The position numbers and the translations under genes were made by a program. Shown piece after piece: positions 25,310 through 33,342 of a DNA stretch of 64,000 nucleotides. Every line of letters starts with the position of its first letter. The stretch's first letter is position 1. The notes under the pieces were generated by a model that made no database searches, was not told the DNA's origin, and worked only from the letters and a program-made list of their open reading frames with translations. The stretch spans positions 62,001-126,000 of the forward strand of contig JAGRJY010000043.1 in the NCBI GenBank assembly GCA_020442465.1, in the 5' to 3' direction. This stretch comes from Lysobacterales bacterium. Its GTDB lineage: Bacteria; Pseudomonadota; Gammaproteobacteria; Xanthomonadales; Xanthomonadaceae.

Positions 25310-26559
25310 CGTGGACACCCACCCTCCTCACCGGAAGAGCCAGCTCGCCCCAAGCCTTGGGTCTGACCCCAGCATGCTGGTCGCCTGCACGATGCGCATA
25401 GAGGCGGCCGATGTGCGAACGCCGCTCTTGAACGGCCGGCCGACCTTCCCGATCCTGGATTCTGATCGCCTTGCAGTAGGCGAGATAGAGCCATGGCCAA
25501 TAGCGGCTTGGACTAAGCCAGCAACCGCTCCTGCTTGCGCACGATCAGCCACCGCTGCCCCATGCACTTGGCCTTGTCGATCAAGGCCTGCACGCTGCCG
25601 ATGGCACGGCAGTAGCGCGATTCGATGCCGCGAACCTGTCGCGTCCAGTCGGCTTCGTCGATGCCGTGTGGCAAAGCTGGCCGGGCGTGGGCGTGGATCA
25701 CGCCGCGCTTGCCCGGATGCAGCTGCCGCCCGGTCCAATCGACGAGGCGGATATGGCTGTCTTCGCTGATCGGCAGGAACCCAACCATGGCGGGGCCAGC
25801 CACGGCATCCAGCCTGTCAGGGCGTTCGTACACAGCACGCCGCAATCTTCGGTGGACGGAGGTGTGGTGAGAGGCTTGCAGGTCTGACGCTACCCCAGCG
25901 CGAACCGGGTTGAGGTCGACGTAGGTCATGCAGGCCAGAACCGCCGCGTCGTCCAGTAGGGCTTGGCACTTGAAACGACCTTCCCAGAAACGTCCGGTGC
26001 AGCGGTCTTCAAGATTGGCTCGCCGAGCAATCGGCTCGGCCAGACAGCGCATGAACCAGGACATGTCGCCGAGCAGGCGGCGGCACTCGGCAAGTCGTTC
26101 GGGATTCGCACAGAGTCGTTGTGCCTTGCGCAGACAGGCATGCCGATCCACCTCGCCCTGCCAGGTCACGGGGAACACCCGCACCCAGCGCTCGGCAACC
26201 TCTTCGTCAGACCATGAGGCCGCCCGAACGGGATCGACGTGCAGCACGACATGCAGGTGGTTGCTCATGACCGCGTAGGCCAGCACGGAGACCGAGAACG
26301 CCTCGGCCAGCTCCAGCAGACGATCCTCCAGCCACTGCTTGCGGTGATCGAAGTTGCGACCGCTGAGTGCATCGTCGCCGCAGAGGAACGCCCGCCGCAC
26401 GCAACGCGACACGCAGTGATAGGTGCCGGCGGTATCGGGTACGACGAGACAGGAACGCGGATAGCCCATGCGCCGATCTTGAGGCGGGGGCAAAGCGGCG
26501 CGCTATCGGACGTTGCCGCGAAGGCGTGTCAGAATCTTCTGAGGGCGTGGGTGTCCACG
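25310..26559. mobile_element. RAYT (IS200-like) element with GTGGACACCCAC inverted ends
   Basis: CGTGGACACCCACCCTC at 25310-25326 recurs inverted at 26541-26559 (GAGGGCGTGGGTGTCCACG). Between them lies one gene for a Y1-type transposase. The right end abuts an ABC-F gene that stops abruptly at this point, so the element or an associated deletion removed the rest of that gene. The left 190 bp contains GGGTCTGACCCC, a relative of the dispersed motif in this window. Boundaries are inferred from the inverted repeat only. Confidence 0.6.
25513..26469 (-). CDS. REP-associated tyrosine transposase-like protein (Y1_Tnp)
   Basis: A 318-aa protein. The HUH motif is NHLHVVLHV (His71, His73) and the catalytic tyrosine is probably Tyr183 in MTYVDLNPVRAG; FWEGRFKCQALLDD is the block that marks the long RAYT/IS200-like branch. 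Such enzymes cut single-stranded DNA at hairpins and move short repeats. ATG 26469 begins the conserved GYPRSCLVVPDTAGTYHCVS; an in-frame TTG 24 bases earlier is less likely. It is the only gene in a 1.25-kb segment bounded by inverted GTGGACACCCAC repeats. Confidence 0.88.
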   Translation of the reverse strand: MGYPRSCLVVPDTAGTYHCVSRCVRRAFLCGDDALSGRNFDHRKQWLEDRLLELAEAFSVSVLAYAVMSNHLHVVLHVDPVRAASWSDEEVAERWVRVFPVTWQGEVDRHACLRKAQRLCANPERLAECRRLLGDMSWFMRCLAEPIARRANLEDRCTGRFWEGRFKCQALLDDAAVLACMTYVDLNPVRAGVASDLQASHHTSVHRRLRRAVYERPDRLDAVAGPAMVGFLPISEDSHIRLVDWTGRQLHPGKRGVIHAHARPALPHGIDEADWTRQVRGIESRYCRAIGSVQALIDKAKCMGQRWLIVRKQERLLA

Positions 26560-27084
26560 TTTCGCGAGCAGCAACAGATCGCTCGGCATCATCAGCGCGC
26601 GGGCCAGGTTCAGGCGCGCGCGCCAGCCGCCCGAGAAGGCCGCGACCGGTCGCGTCTGCGCCTCGGCATCGAAACCCAGGCCATGCAGCAGGCGCCCGGC
26701 GCGGGCCTCGCCGTCATAGCCATTCATGGCGGCGAGCTTCTGATGCGCCTCAGCCACGGCGTCCCAGTCCTCGGCCGCGGTGGCCTCGGCCTCGGCGCGG
26801 ATCACCGCGTGCAGCTCGGCGTCGCCGCCGAGCACGAACTCCAGCGCCGGCTCGGGCAGCGGCGGGGTTTCCTGCGCCACGCTGGCCACGCGCAGCTTGT
26901 TCGGCAGGTCGATATCGCCCCGATCCGCTTCGTGCTCGCCCAGGATCACCGCGAACAGCGAAGACTTGCCGCATCCATTGCGACCGATCACCCCCACCCG
27001 CGCCCCCGCGTGCAGTGAGAGGTCGACATCGGACAGCAGCAGGCGTTCGCCGCGCCGAAGGGCGAAGTTGCGGAAAGCGATCAT
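26503..27084 (-). pseudogene. truncated ABC-F ATPase (N-terminal third)
   Basis: From ATG 27084 the first 170 residues are the first nucleotide-binding domain of an ABC-F protein (YheS/Uup type, ribosome-associated translation factors): GVIGRNGCGKSSLF is Walker A, VAQE the Q-loop, and FSGGWRARLNLARALM the signature. After LLLL, where DEPTNHLD should follow, the sequence turns into about 20 unrelated residues (AKRGHPRPQKILTRLRGNVR) and stops. The second ATPase domain is missing altogether. The junction coincides with the inverted end of the RAYT element at 26541-26559, so insertion or an associated deletion is the probable cause. The fragment should be non-functional. Confidence 0.85.
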
Positions 27085-27205
27085 GGCGCGGGAGCCGGAA
27101 GAAACGGCGCGCGCATTGTAGCCGAGCGGGTTCCGTCGTCCCTGTACGCCAGCCCGCCTTCGATAAGGAGACCGAGGAGACCGAATCAACCGAGTGGTGC
27201 CGTAT

Positions 27206-27745
27206 GCCCTTCGACGGCCAGAATTGGGCGCAAGTAGCAACACGATCTGCATCACTGTGCTCAATAACGTTTCGCATGATCTCGCGCATCGAGTAGGTCA
27301 GTGTCTCATGCACGTCCCCATTGGACTCTTGGCAAAGAATGCTCGCGAGCCCGTCTGCAACTCGCTCCATCACTTCCCCAGTTGCTACGCCCTCTTTCTC
27401 AGCGGTGGACCTCACGTGCTCCGAAAGCTCGACACGAATCGGCGCATAGGATCCACTTCCGAGCCCCACCCGCCCCAAGTCGGGGATGTCGCCCATGAAC
27501 GACTGAAAGAACCCAAAGTTGTTTGCGTAGCTACTTCGAGGAACGTTGAGTGCGCGAAGCTCCTTGAAACGCTGTAGCGCCTTTTGTCTCGAGATCTCGC
27601 TCGAAGCGACTAAGGCGGACAGAGGCTCGATCCAGCGGAGACGCGAGAAATCGATCTCGCACGCCTCTCCGTCCTGGATTTCTCGCAGATCAGCCGCAAA
27701 CTTCAGGGCAGCTGGTGTCGATAGGCGTTCGGGAAAGCGAATCAA
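27206..27745 (-). pseudogene. truncated STAS-like/HATPase ATP-binding protein at the transposon edge
   Basis: About 180 recognisable residues. The N-terminal part (EIDFSRLRWIEPLSALVASSE) looks like a STAS/DUF4325-type domain, then TLTYSMREIMRNVIEHSDAD is the N-box of a histidine-kinase-type ATPase. After ATCAQFWPSKG the similarity ends and the frame runs on as junk. The first codons touch the left target duplication: TTG 27745 is the first in-element-free codon, and across the restored empty site a GTG would sit just upstream. The Tn7-like insertion therefore removed its leader. It is broken at both ends. The 120 bp towards the ABC-F fragment is featureless. Confidence 0.65.
27741..27745. other. 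target-site duplication, left copy
   Basis: ATCAA directly precedes TGTGGG. The same five bases follow CCCACA at 62004-62008. A 5-bp duplication is the Tn7-family signature. Confidence 0.9.
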
Positions 27746-28290
27746 TGTGGGAATCGCAAAAAGCGGAAACCCGCTACCGCGAGAACACTAGGATGGCCAG
27801 GCCTACAACGGTGGAAAATTGAAACCGCTCGGCGCGAAAAGCGGAAACCGCGGGTGGAGGGCCGTCAAGATCCCTGTTCCACTGATCATCAGCGCAGCGC
27901 CTTAGGCGACCCGGCCGCCCTGCTCGGACCACCGGGCGGGAACTGCTCTTGACGCCCACCTTCACCGAAAAGCGGCCTACTTCCAAGGAGTGGGTGCAGA
28001 CCGTAAAGAACTTGCCCAGGTTTGCCAGCAAATCTGCCCAGCTTGACCACGGGAATCGACCATCCCGCGCGGCGACCCGACCGGCTCAATACGGCCATTT
28101 TCAGACGTTCGCATTCGGTTCAAATGTGTTCGGGTCGCTACTCAAGAGCAGGGGCGTCGCTAGGATTCCGTCGGGGTTGTTCGCCACCCATTTGGGGTGT
28201 AAAAGTTTCGCCCTAGCGCCCGAGTTCCTGCGCATTGTGAGTGGTCCTCGGAAGCGTTTGGCTGACTGTCGTGTCTTGGAGGGCGTTCGG
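27746..28290. other. transposon left end with spaced TnsB-type sites and leader DNA
   Basis: AAAAAGCGGAAACC at 27758-27771, GTGGAAAATTGAAACCGCT at 27811-27829 and AAAAGCGGAAACCG at 27837-27850 are spaced repeats in one orientation, like the separated TnsB sites of Tn7L. The rest is leader for the gene at 28291, including GGGTGTAAAAGTTT (about 28195-28208), which recurs upstream of the paralogue at 31481, and a degenerate copy of the CGGCCATTTTC repeat near 28086-28110. Confidence 0.7.
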
Positions 28291-29871
28291 GTGGCCGAAT
28301 CCTTGCAGTGTCCGTGCCCGTATTGTCACGAGCCAATCAACTCTCTGGCGCGAAAGTGCCGATTCTGCTTTGAGTACCTTCCGGATGGCTGGGCCAAGGC
28401 GGCTAAGTCCAGTGTTGCCACCGCCCCCAATCCTGAACCCCAGAGTGAGCGAGAACAGTCTGCACCAAGCAAGGCCCTTTCACCGCCTTCGGCATCTCGC
28501 GAGGTGCACAAAGAAGCGAACGATGGGAGAGTTTCCGCCAAAGAGCCAGGGCCCAAAAAGGAAGCCCCGATCAACTCCCCAAAGCCAGAAGCAAGAGCAC
28601 CCCTTCCTCCAAGAGCCGTACCTGCTGCCACTGGCGGGTCAGTTCTTCAAGCGTCGCTTTGGATGTTCTTCCTGGTGTTGCTTCTTTTCTTCCTGCCATT
28701 CTTTGGACCGCTCATCGCAGGCTTGGTAGGTGGGCGCAAAGCAGGGAATTTCGCAAACGCAATTCTCGCAGCGATGCTACCTTCGTTCTGTATCGCACTG
28801 GTCCTTCTGTCCTTTTCATCCACCGTCTCGTCGTTGCCACTGATAGGAGCAATTGCAAGCTGGGGGAGCCTGGTTGTCGCGTTCTCGGGAAGCGCGCCCA
28901 TGCTCATCGGCGCTGTCATTGGCGGACTACTGATCCCCGGCTCCGAAAAGGGGCGCACGTCCAGACCAGCTGCCGCCCTAGTCCTTCTTGTGTCCGCAAT
29001 CTTGACCTGGAACATCTACGAACAGGTTCGCAGCACAACAAGAGCGTTAGACACCGTCAGCGGCGCGATAGACACCGTGGTCCGACCTCAAGAGAGAGGC
29101 CAATCGCAGGCCGACCGCCAGCGCACGGCTGAGAGACAGGGGTCGAGACACCTCGCCGAAGACACCAGGCGCACCCAGGCGGCCATCCCAACCCATGCGG
29201 AGACGTCGAACGACGCCGACAGGCTGATCAAGGAGGCGCAGGCCCGACGGAATCTTCAACGCGGACTAGTTGCCCATTACGAACTGGACGGTGACGGGCG
29301 AGACTCCTCTGGCAGCGGAGCGCACGCTGACATTGTTGGTGCGACGCCCACTACCGGTGTTGACGGACAACCCAGGTCTGCACTCCACTTCGACGGGCGT
29401 TCGTACATTGCTTCCTCCCCAGGACTCCCAGTTGGCAATGCGCCAAGGTCCGTGTCCTTGTGGTTTAGGACCTCGAGCACGTCTGGCTCGGGGGGCTGGC
29501 AATGGAACACTCTGTTTTGCTTCGGGGCTTTGGCGAACAGCCGTCTCTATATGGCGGGCATCTACGCTGGTCATATCGCTTTCGGAGGCTGGGCGAACGA
29601 CGATGTAGGGGACAAACATCCTTTCGTGGCCGACAACCAGTGGCACCATCTAGTGGTCGCCCATGATGGACGAACGCACAGCCTGTGGCTCGACAACGAA
29701 TTGGTCATCTCTCGCAGCACAACCTTCGACACGACGCGTTCCCAGTTCTTCATTGGCCGTCGAATCCGAGAGGAGAACCAGTATATGAATGGTGATATCG
29801 ACGCGGTGCGCATCTATGACCGGGCACTTGACGACCACGAGGTGGCCACCCTCTTTGCTAGTCGTTCCTAG
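28291..29871 (+). CDS. zinc-ribbon membrane protein with LamG/ConA-like C-terminal domain
   Basis: A 526-aa modular protein. Residues 1-35 hold a zinc ribbon with Cys9, Cys12, Cys23 and Cys26 (CPYCHEP, then ARKCRFCFEYLPDGW). A Pro/Ser/Lys-rich linker follows (about 38-110), then three or four membrane helices (about 120-230, including FFLVLLLFFLPFFGPLIAGL). A polar linker leads to a concanavalin A/LamG-like domain (about 308-526: LVAHYELDGDGRDSSGSG, ALHFDGRSYI, QWHHLVVAHDGRT, GDIDAVRIYDRALDDHEV). GTG 28291 was chosen because GGAGGG precedes it and the paralogue at 31481 shares GTGGCCGAATCCTTGCAG there. The family is unknown; a membrane sensor is a guess. Confidence 0.75.
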   Translation: MAESLQCPCPYCHEPINSLARKCRFCFEYLPDGWAKAAKSSVATAPNPEPQSEREQSAPSKALSPPSASREVHKEANDGRVSAKEPGPKKEAPINSPKPEARAPLPPRAVPAATGGSVLQASLWMFFLVLLLFFLPFFGPLIAGLVGGRKAGNFANAILAAMLPSFCIALVLLSFSSTVSSLPLIGAIASWGSLVVAFSGSAPMLIGAVIGGLLIPGSEKGRTSRPAAALVLLVSAILTWNIYEQVRSTTRALDTVSGAIDTVVRPQERGQSQADRQRTAERQGSRHLAEDTRRTQAAIPTHAETSNDADRLIKEAQARRNLQRGLVAHYELDGDGRDSSGSGAHADIVGATPTTGVDGQPRSALHFDGRSYIASSPGLPVGNAPRSVSLWFRTSSTSGSGGWQWNTLFCFGALANSRLYMAGIYAGHIAFGGWANDDVGDKHPFVADNQWHHLVVAHDGRTHSLWLDNELVISRSTTFDTTRSQFFIGRRIREENQYMNGDIDAVRIYDRALDDHEVATLFASRS

Positions 29872-30008
29872 TCACTGGATGGATCGAACTCAAGGAATAG
29901 GTCTAGGTTTGGAATAGATCCGACGTGGCGCTACTGCGAACAGCCAAAGACTTGCCCCCATCGGCGAGCAGAGCTGACCACGCTCGCCGGGGGGACTTTG
30001 CATGCGAG

Positions 30009-31481
30009 CTACCTCACGCACAATGCGGATGCAAATCCGTTCCCAACGCTGTAGTCAAAGCGGTTTCCCTGCCTCAGGCACACTGTCCAATTCTTGCCCG
30101 GACTCTGCTCCGTGCTCCACATGCAGGGCCACTCCAAGCGAAAATGTGCAGAGACCTTGCAGTGGTCGGCGAAGCGACCGCCGCCGCATGGCGCGCCTTC
30201 TGCCGACTCAGTGTCGACCAGAGAGGCAAGCTCCTGCGCGTTGGGGAGTCGCCACCCGCCAGGCTTGTGGGAGCAATAGGACATCGCGTTTGGAAAGGTG
30301 AGGTTAGAAACGCTTGACTGTGTCCAGCGCAATCCGGTTCGCGGGTCCAGCAGAACTCCATTGCCTTCAATGGTCATTCTCGCAGCCTGCCTAGCCCGGC
30401 GTTGTGCTTCAGCCGCTTGTTGTTCTTCGAAAGCACGCTGGGCACGTTGCCTAGCTTGGGCGAGCTCCCTCTCCTCAGCTTGCTCTTTCTCGCTTTTCCT
30501 CCGCATCTCCGCAGCAGCAAGTTCCCTCGCGCGCGCAAGTGCCACAGATGCCTGCGCCGCAGCGGACTCTGCGCGTCGCTTCGCTTCGTCTCTTGCACGA
30601 TCGGATGCAGACTTAGTGGCCCTGCTTAGGGTGCCCGTCAGGGACTGAGACTGTCCCCCCTGAGCAACCGGAGTTTGTCGACCCGCGGGCTGTGAAACAG
30701 CTTTGGTCACCGCATCGAACGCGCTTCGGGTGCTTCTAGCTTGCTCGACGATATTCCACACAAGTATTGCGGACACAAGAACGACTACCGCAGCGGCTGG
30801 CTTGGACGTATTGCCCCTCTCGTGTCTGGGGATGAGCAATCCGCCGAGGACTGCGCCGATGAGCATGGGCGCGCTGCCAGAAAACGCAACGACTAGACTG
30901 CCCCAGCTAGCAATGGCCCCGACAAGTGGCAGCGATGAAACTGTAGACGCAAACGCCAACAACACCAGAGCGATACAGAACGAAGGTAGCATCGCGGCGA
31001 GAACAGCATTTGTGAAGTTGCCCGACTTGCGTCCGCCAACCAAGCCTGCGATGAGCGGCCCCAGCAACGGCAAGAAGAAAAGCAAGATCACCAGCACAGT
31101 CATCCAAAGGAAGCCTTGCAGGACCGATCCACTCGGATGTATTCGTGGAGCTTCTCGCGACGGAGCTGATCGCCCGTTAGAGCGAGGAGGCAGGTCGCCC
31201 AGGGGCTGTCGTTCGATGGGGCTAGGGGGTTGGGATGCGCTTCCTGGGCCAGCCTCTGCGCTCTGGGCGCCTTCGCTATTGCTTGGTGCATCACTGGCTG
31301 TGGTCGTTCCGAGTGGCTCTGGTTCTACCTTCAGCCCGGAATCGGTGCCCACAGTGGAGCTCAGCGTTCCCGGGCCTGCCCACCCTTCTGGAAGATACTC
31401 GAGGCAATAGCGGCACTTTCTCGCTTGTGCCACGATTGGTTCATGGCAGTACGGGCACGGTCGCTGCAAGGATTCGGCCAC
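30009..31481 (-). CDS. zinc-ribbon membrane protein with DUF1566 C-terminal domain
   Basis: A 490-aa paralogue of the protein at 28291. It has the same zinc ribbon (Cys9, Cys12, Cys23, Cys26) and nearly the same membrane block (LPLLGPLIAGLVGGRKSGNF, AAMLPSFCIALVLLAF, VVAFSGSAPMLIGAV). The second half differs: a long charged Ala/Arg/Glu-rich coiled coil (about 275-365, ARARELAAAEMRRKSEKEQA), then a DUF1566/Lcl-like domain (LLDPRTGLRWTQSS, CSHKPGGWRLPNAQELASL, MWSTEQSP). GTG 31481 matches the paralogue start and has a GGGGGG tract upstream. It is convergent with the first copy, so the pair forms an inverted duplication with exchanged C-termini. Confidence 0.75.
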   Translation of the reverse strand: MAESLQRPCPYCHEPIVAQARKCRYCLEYLPEGWAGPGTLSSTVGTDSGLKVEPEPLGTTTASDAPSNSEGAQSAEAGPGSASQPPSPIERQPLGDLPPRSNGRSAPSREAPRIHPSGSVLQGFLWMTVLVILLFFLPLLGPLIAGLVGGRKSGNFTNAVLAAMLPSFCIALVLLAFASTVSSLPLVGAIASWGSLVVAFSGSAPMLIGAVLGGLLIPRHERGNTSKPAAAVVVLVSAILVWNIVEQARSTRSAFDAVTKAVSQPAGRQTPVAQGGQSQSLTGTLSRATKSASDRARDEAKRRAESAAAQASVALARARELAAAEMRRKSEKEQAEERELAQARQRAQRAFEEQQAAEAQRRARQAARMTIEGNGVLLDPRTGLRWTQSSVSNLTFPNAMSYCSHKPGGWRLPNAQELASLVDTESAEGAPCGGGRFADHCKVSAHFRLEWPCMWSTEQSPGKNWTVCLRQGNRFDYSVGNGFASALCVR

Positions 31482-32026
31482 CGGAACACCCCCCGCCAGG
31501 ATAGCCAACCAAACTTTTCCGAGCAGTAAATACCCCACGCACTAGCTCGGCACTCCGATCCAAACTTTTACACCCGCAAGACGCTGCAAACAACTATGGC
31601 GCTAGATCATGGCAGGACGAAGAGTTGGGCGAAGCGCATCCATGCGCGAGATGGCCGAAGGTCTCCCAAGCTATCGCTCGCTTCCAGCTGGGCCCTAGAA
31701 GCACCTTGCGTTATCGTCATCTGCCGTGACCAGGAATCGTCTGAGTTTCGACACTCCAACGACCAGGTCGCGCTCCTTGACAGATCCGGCCGAAAACGGA
31801 TCGGATCAGCAATGAATATCAGGGCCGCGGTCAGCAGTCTCCGAAATTGGTGGCGGGTTCACGGGTTGAACAACGCTCAGACCGAGTTGTCCGCGAGGGT
31901 GAGCAACGCATGCCCTCCTGTGAAACGTGATTGTTGGGAGTAAGTTGGCGAAAACCAGTCCTGAGTGCGGACGGCTTGAACCTGTAGGCCATTCCGCTCA
32001 TCAGACCGTCATACAAAGGAGTTGCC
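31482..32026. other. intergenic region between divergent zinc-ribbon genes
   Basis: 545 bp without a supported gene. On the minus strand GGGTGTAAAAGTTT (about 31567-31580) and a CTCGGAAAAGTTTGG stretch mirror the leader of the gene at 28291, so the two paralogues share a duplicated promoter region. AAAGGAG for the gene at 32027 lies at the right edge. Confidence 0.5.
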
Positions 32027-32836
32027 ATGTCTCAACCGCAACGGCTTCCCTGCCCCGCCTGTCACCAACCGATCGTCCTCCAAGCCCGAAAGTGTCGCTA
32101 TTGCCTTGAGTACCTCCCTGATGGGTGGTCGGAACGCGACGGAAGCGATGCTCTCGTGAGCGAATCCGACAGCGTAGAGGCGACGCCCCAGGCTGCCGAG
32201 CCCCCTCCGCTCTCCAATTTGCTTTCCATGATTTGTGGCTCCACGGCCGATCATCCCAGTGGATTGGTCGAGGGAGCCGAGGGTTTGGAGGACGGTGAGC
32301 TTCCCGCGTGGGCGATCGAAGTCGAAGAGGGAGCAGCGAGTGGAAGCACTGACGATCTACCATCGCACTTCTTTGAAGCCCGACCCTCCATTCTTCCCGC
32401 ACTCCTCTTCACATTCGTTTTCTTCCCCATCATGGGACTCTTAACCCTGTTGGGTGGTGCCGGCTTCTCGACTCTTTCACTTGAGAGCGGCATGGTGTTC
32501 TTCGCGGGAGCAAGTCTAATACTCGGCGCCGGATTGATCCTTATGTGGGTCGTTCAGTTCACCAGCCACTACGTCGTATGCTCGGCCTGCAAGGTTAGAG
32601 CTATGCGCAAGATTCGCGAGGGCGAGCGCGAGCACCTTCGTCACTACGTGGAGTTCTCGCGTCCGGCCCCCTATCGAGACCTAGACGGACGCCTGCACTT
32701 GTCCAAGAAACACTCTGAGCTCGCCCTGGTTTGTCCGCGTTGCCACGCAAACGTGCTCCCAGCGCGGCAAAATGTCAGAGCTCTGTCGGGTGAGACCCGC
32801 TTACCGACTGAACCGATAGTGCATGACGGGACGTAG
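32027..32836 (+). CDS. zinc-ribbon membrane protein, third family member
   Basis: A 269-aa protein with the same N-terminal zinc ribbon as its two neighbours at identical spacing (Cys9, Cys12, Cys23, Cys26; CPACHQP, then ARKCRYCLEYLPDGW). An acidic linker (about 38-118) precedes two membrane helices (about 124-146 and 155-178) that are unrelated to those of the paralogues. A second zinc-ribbon-like unit ends the protein: CSACK near 186 and CPRCH near 240, split by a charged helix. AAAGGAG 6 bases upstream supports ATG 32027. Function unknown. Confidence 0.75.
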   Translation: MSQPQRLPCPACHQPIVLQARKCRYCLEYLPDGWSERDGSDALVSESDSVEATPQAAEPPPLSNLLSMICGSTADHPSGLVEGAEGLEDGELPAWAIEVEEGAASGSTDDLPSHFFEARPSILPALLFTFVFFPIMGLLTLLGGAGFSTLSLESGMVFFAGASLILGAGLILMWVVQFTSHYVVCSACKVRAMRKIREGEREHLRHYVEFSRPAPYRDLDGRLHLSKKHSELALVCPRCHANVLPARQNVRALSGETRLPTEPIVHDGT

Positions 32837-33342
32837 TGTCCCAGCGACGTCCCCCGGTCTTGAGTAGCAACGCGAACTGGTTTGCCGGTGAAGGTCCGAA
32901 ATGGGTCGAAATTGCCCCGGGGCAGAATCGGCCATTTTCTGTCGTTGACGTAAGTTCTCGGATTGATTCCGGAGAACGGACGTTGGCACGCGGGTAGCGA
33001 CCCATTGGTCGGCAACGAAACATCTCTGGCGTCAGAAGCGCGACTTGGCTCCAGTTGCGCCTCCCCGCGTATCGAGCCCGCGTGCAGCCCGCCCCGCTAT
33101 TGGTTCGATCAGTCGCATCGCCCCCAGCGGTATTTCGAGTCGAGAGGTTCTGATCACAGGAGTGAACTACTTCACCTTCTGGCTAGGTGCGGCCCGAATG
33201 GGACGTCGCACGTCGATGCGGAGAGGCAGGCTGGAAGCAATGTCCGATTATCCGTGTAGAGGCTTCGCAGATCGGGTGCATGGGTATTCAGAGGAGTACA
33301 CTCCCGAGAGATCACCTTCATCGCTCGTCGCAAGGAGGTCAC
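32837..33342. other. intergenic region with 35-bp repeat, copy 1
   Basis: ATGGGTCGAAATTGCCCCGG continuing GGCAGAATCGGCCAT (32901-32935) is identical to 37266-37300. GGTGAAGGTCCG precedes it here directly and in the second copy with about 36 extra bases. The core CCCCGGGG is palindromic. Nothing else is recognised; the frame open from 33187 lacks gene character before ATG 33343. Confidence 0.7.
32901..32935 (+). repeat. 35-bp direct repeat, copy 1
   Basis: Exact match to 37266-37300 in the same orientation. Read on the minus strand both give the chance peptide WPILPRGNFDP. Such intergenic repeats are often mis-annotated as small genes. Confidence 0.85.

Noticed and set aside
26750..27205. C-terminal continuation of the HATPase frame
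   Set aside because: After residue 180 the frame is Arg-rich and overlaps the ABC-F coding sequence in another frame; similarity ends abruptly.
32671..33015. Small minus-strand frame containing WPILPRGNFDP
   Set aside because: It is the translation of the 35-bp repeat; the same peptide appears at 36979-37323 for the same reason.
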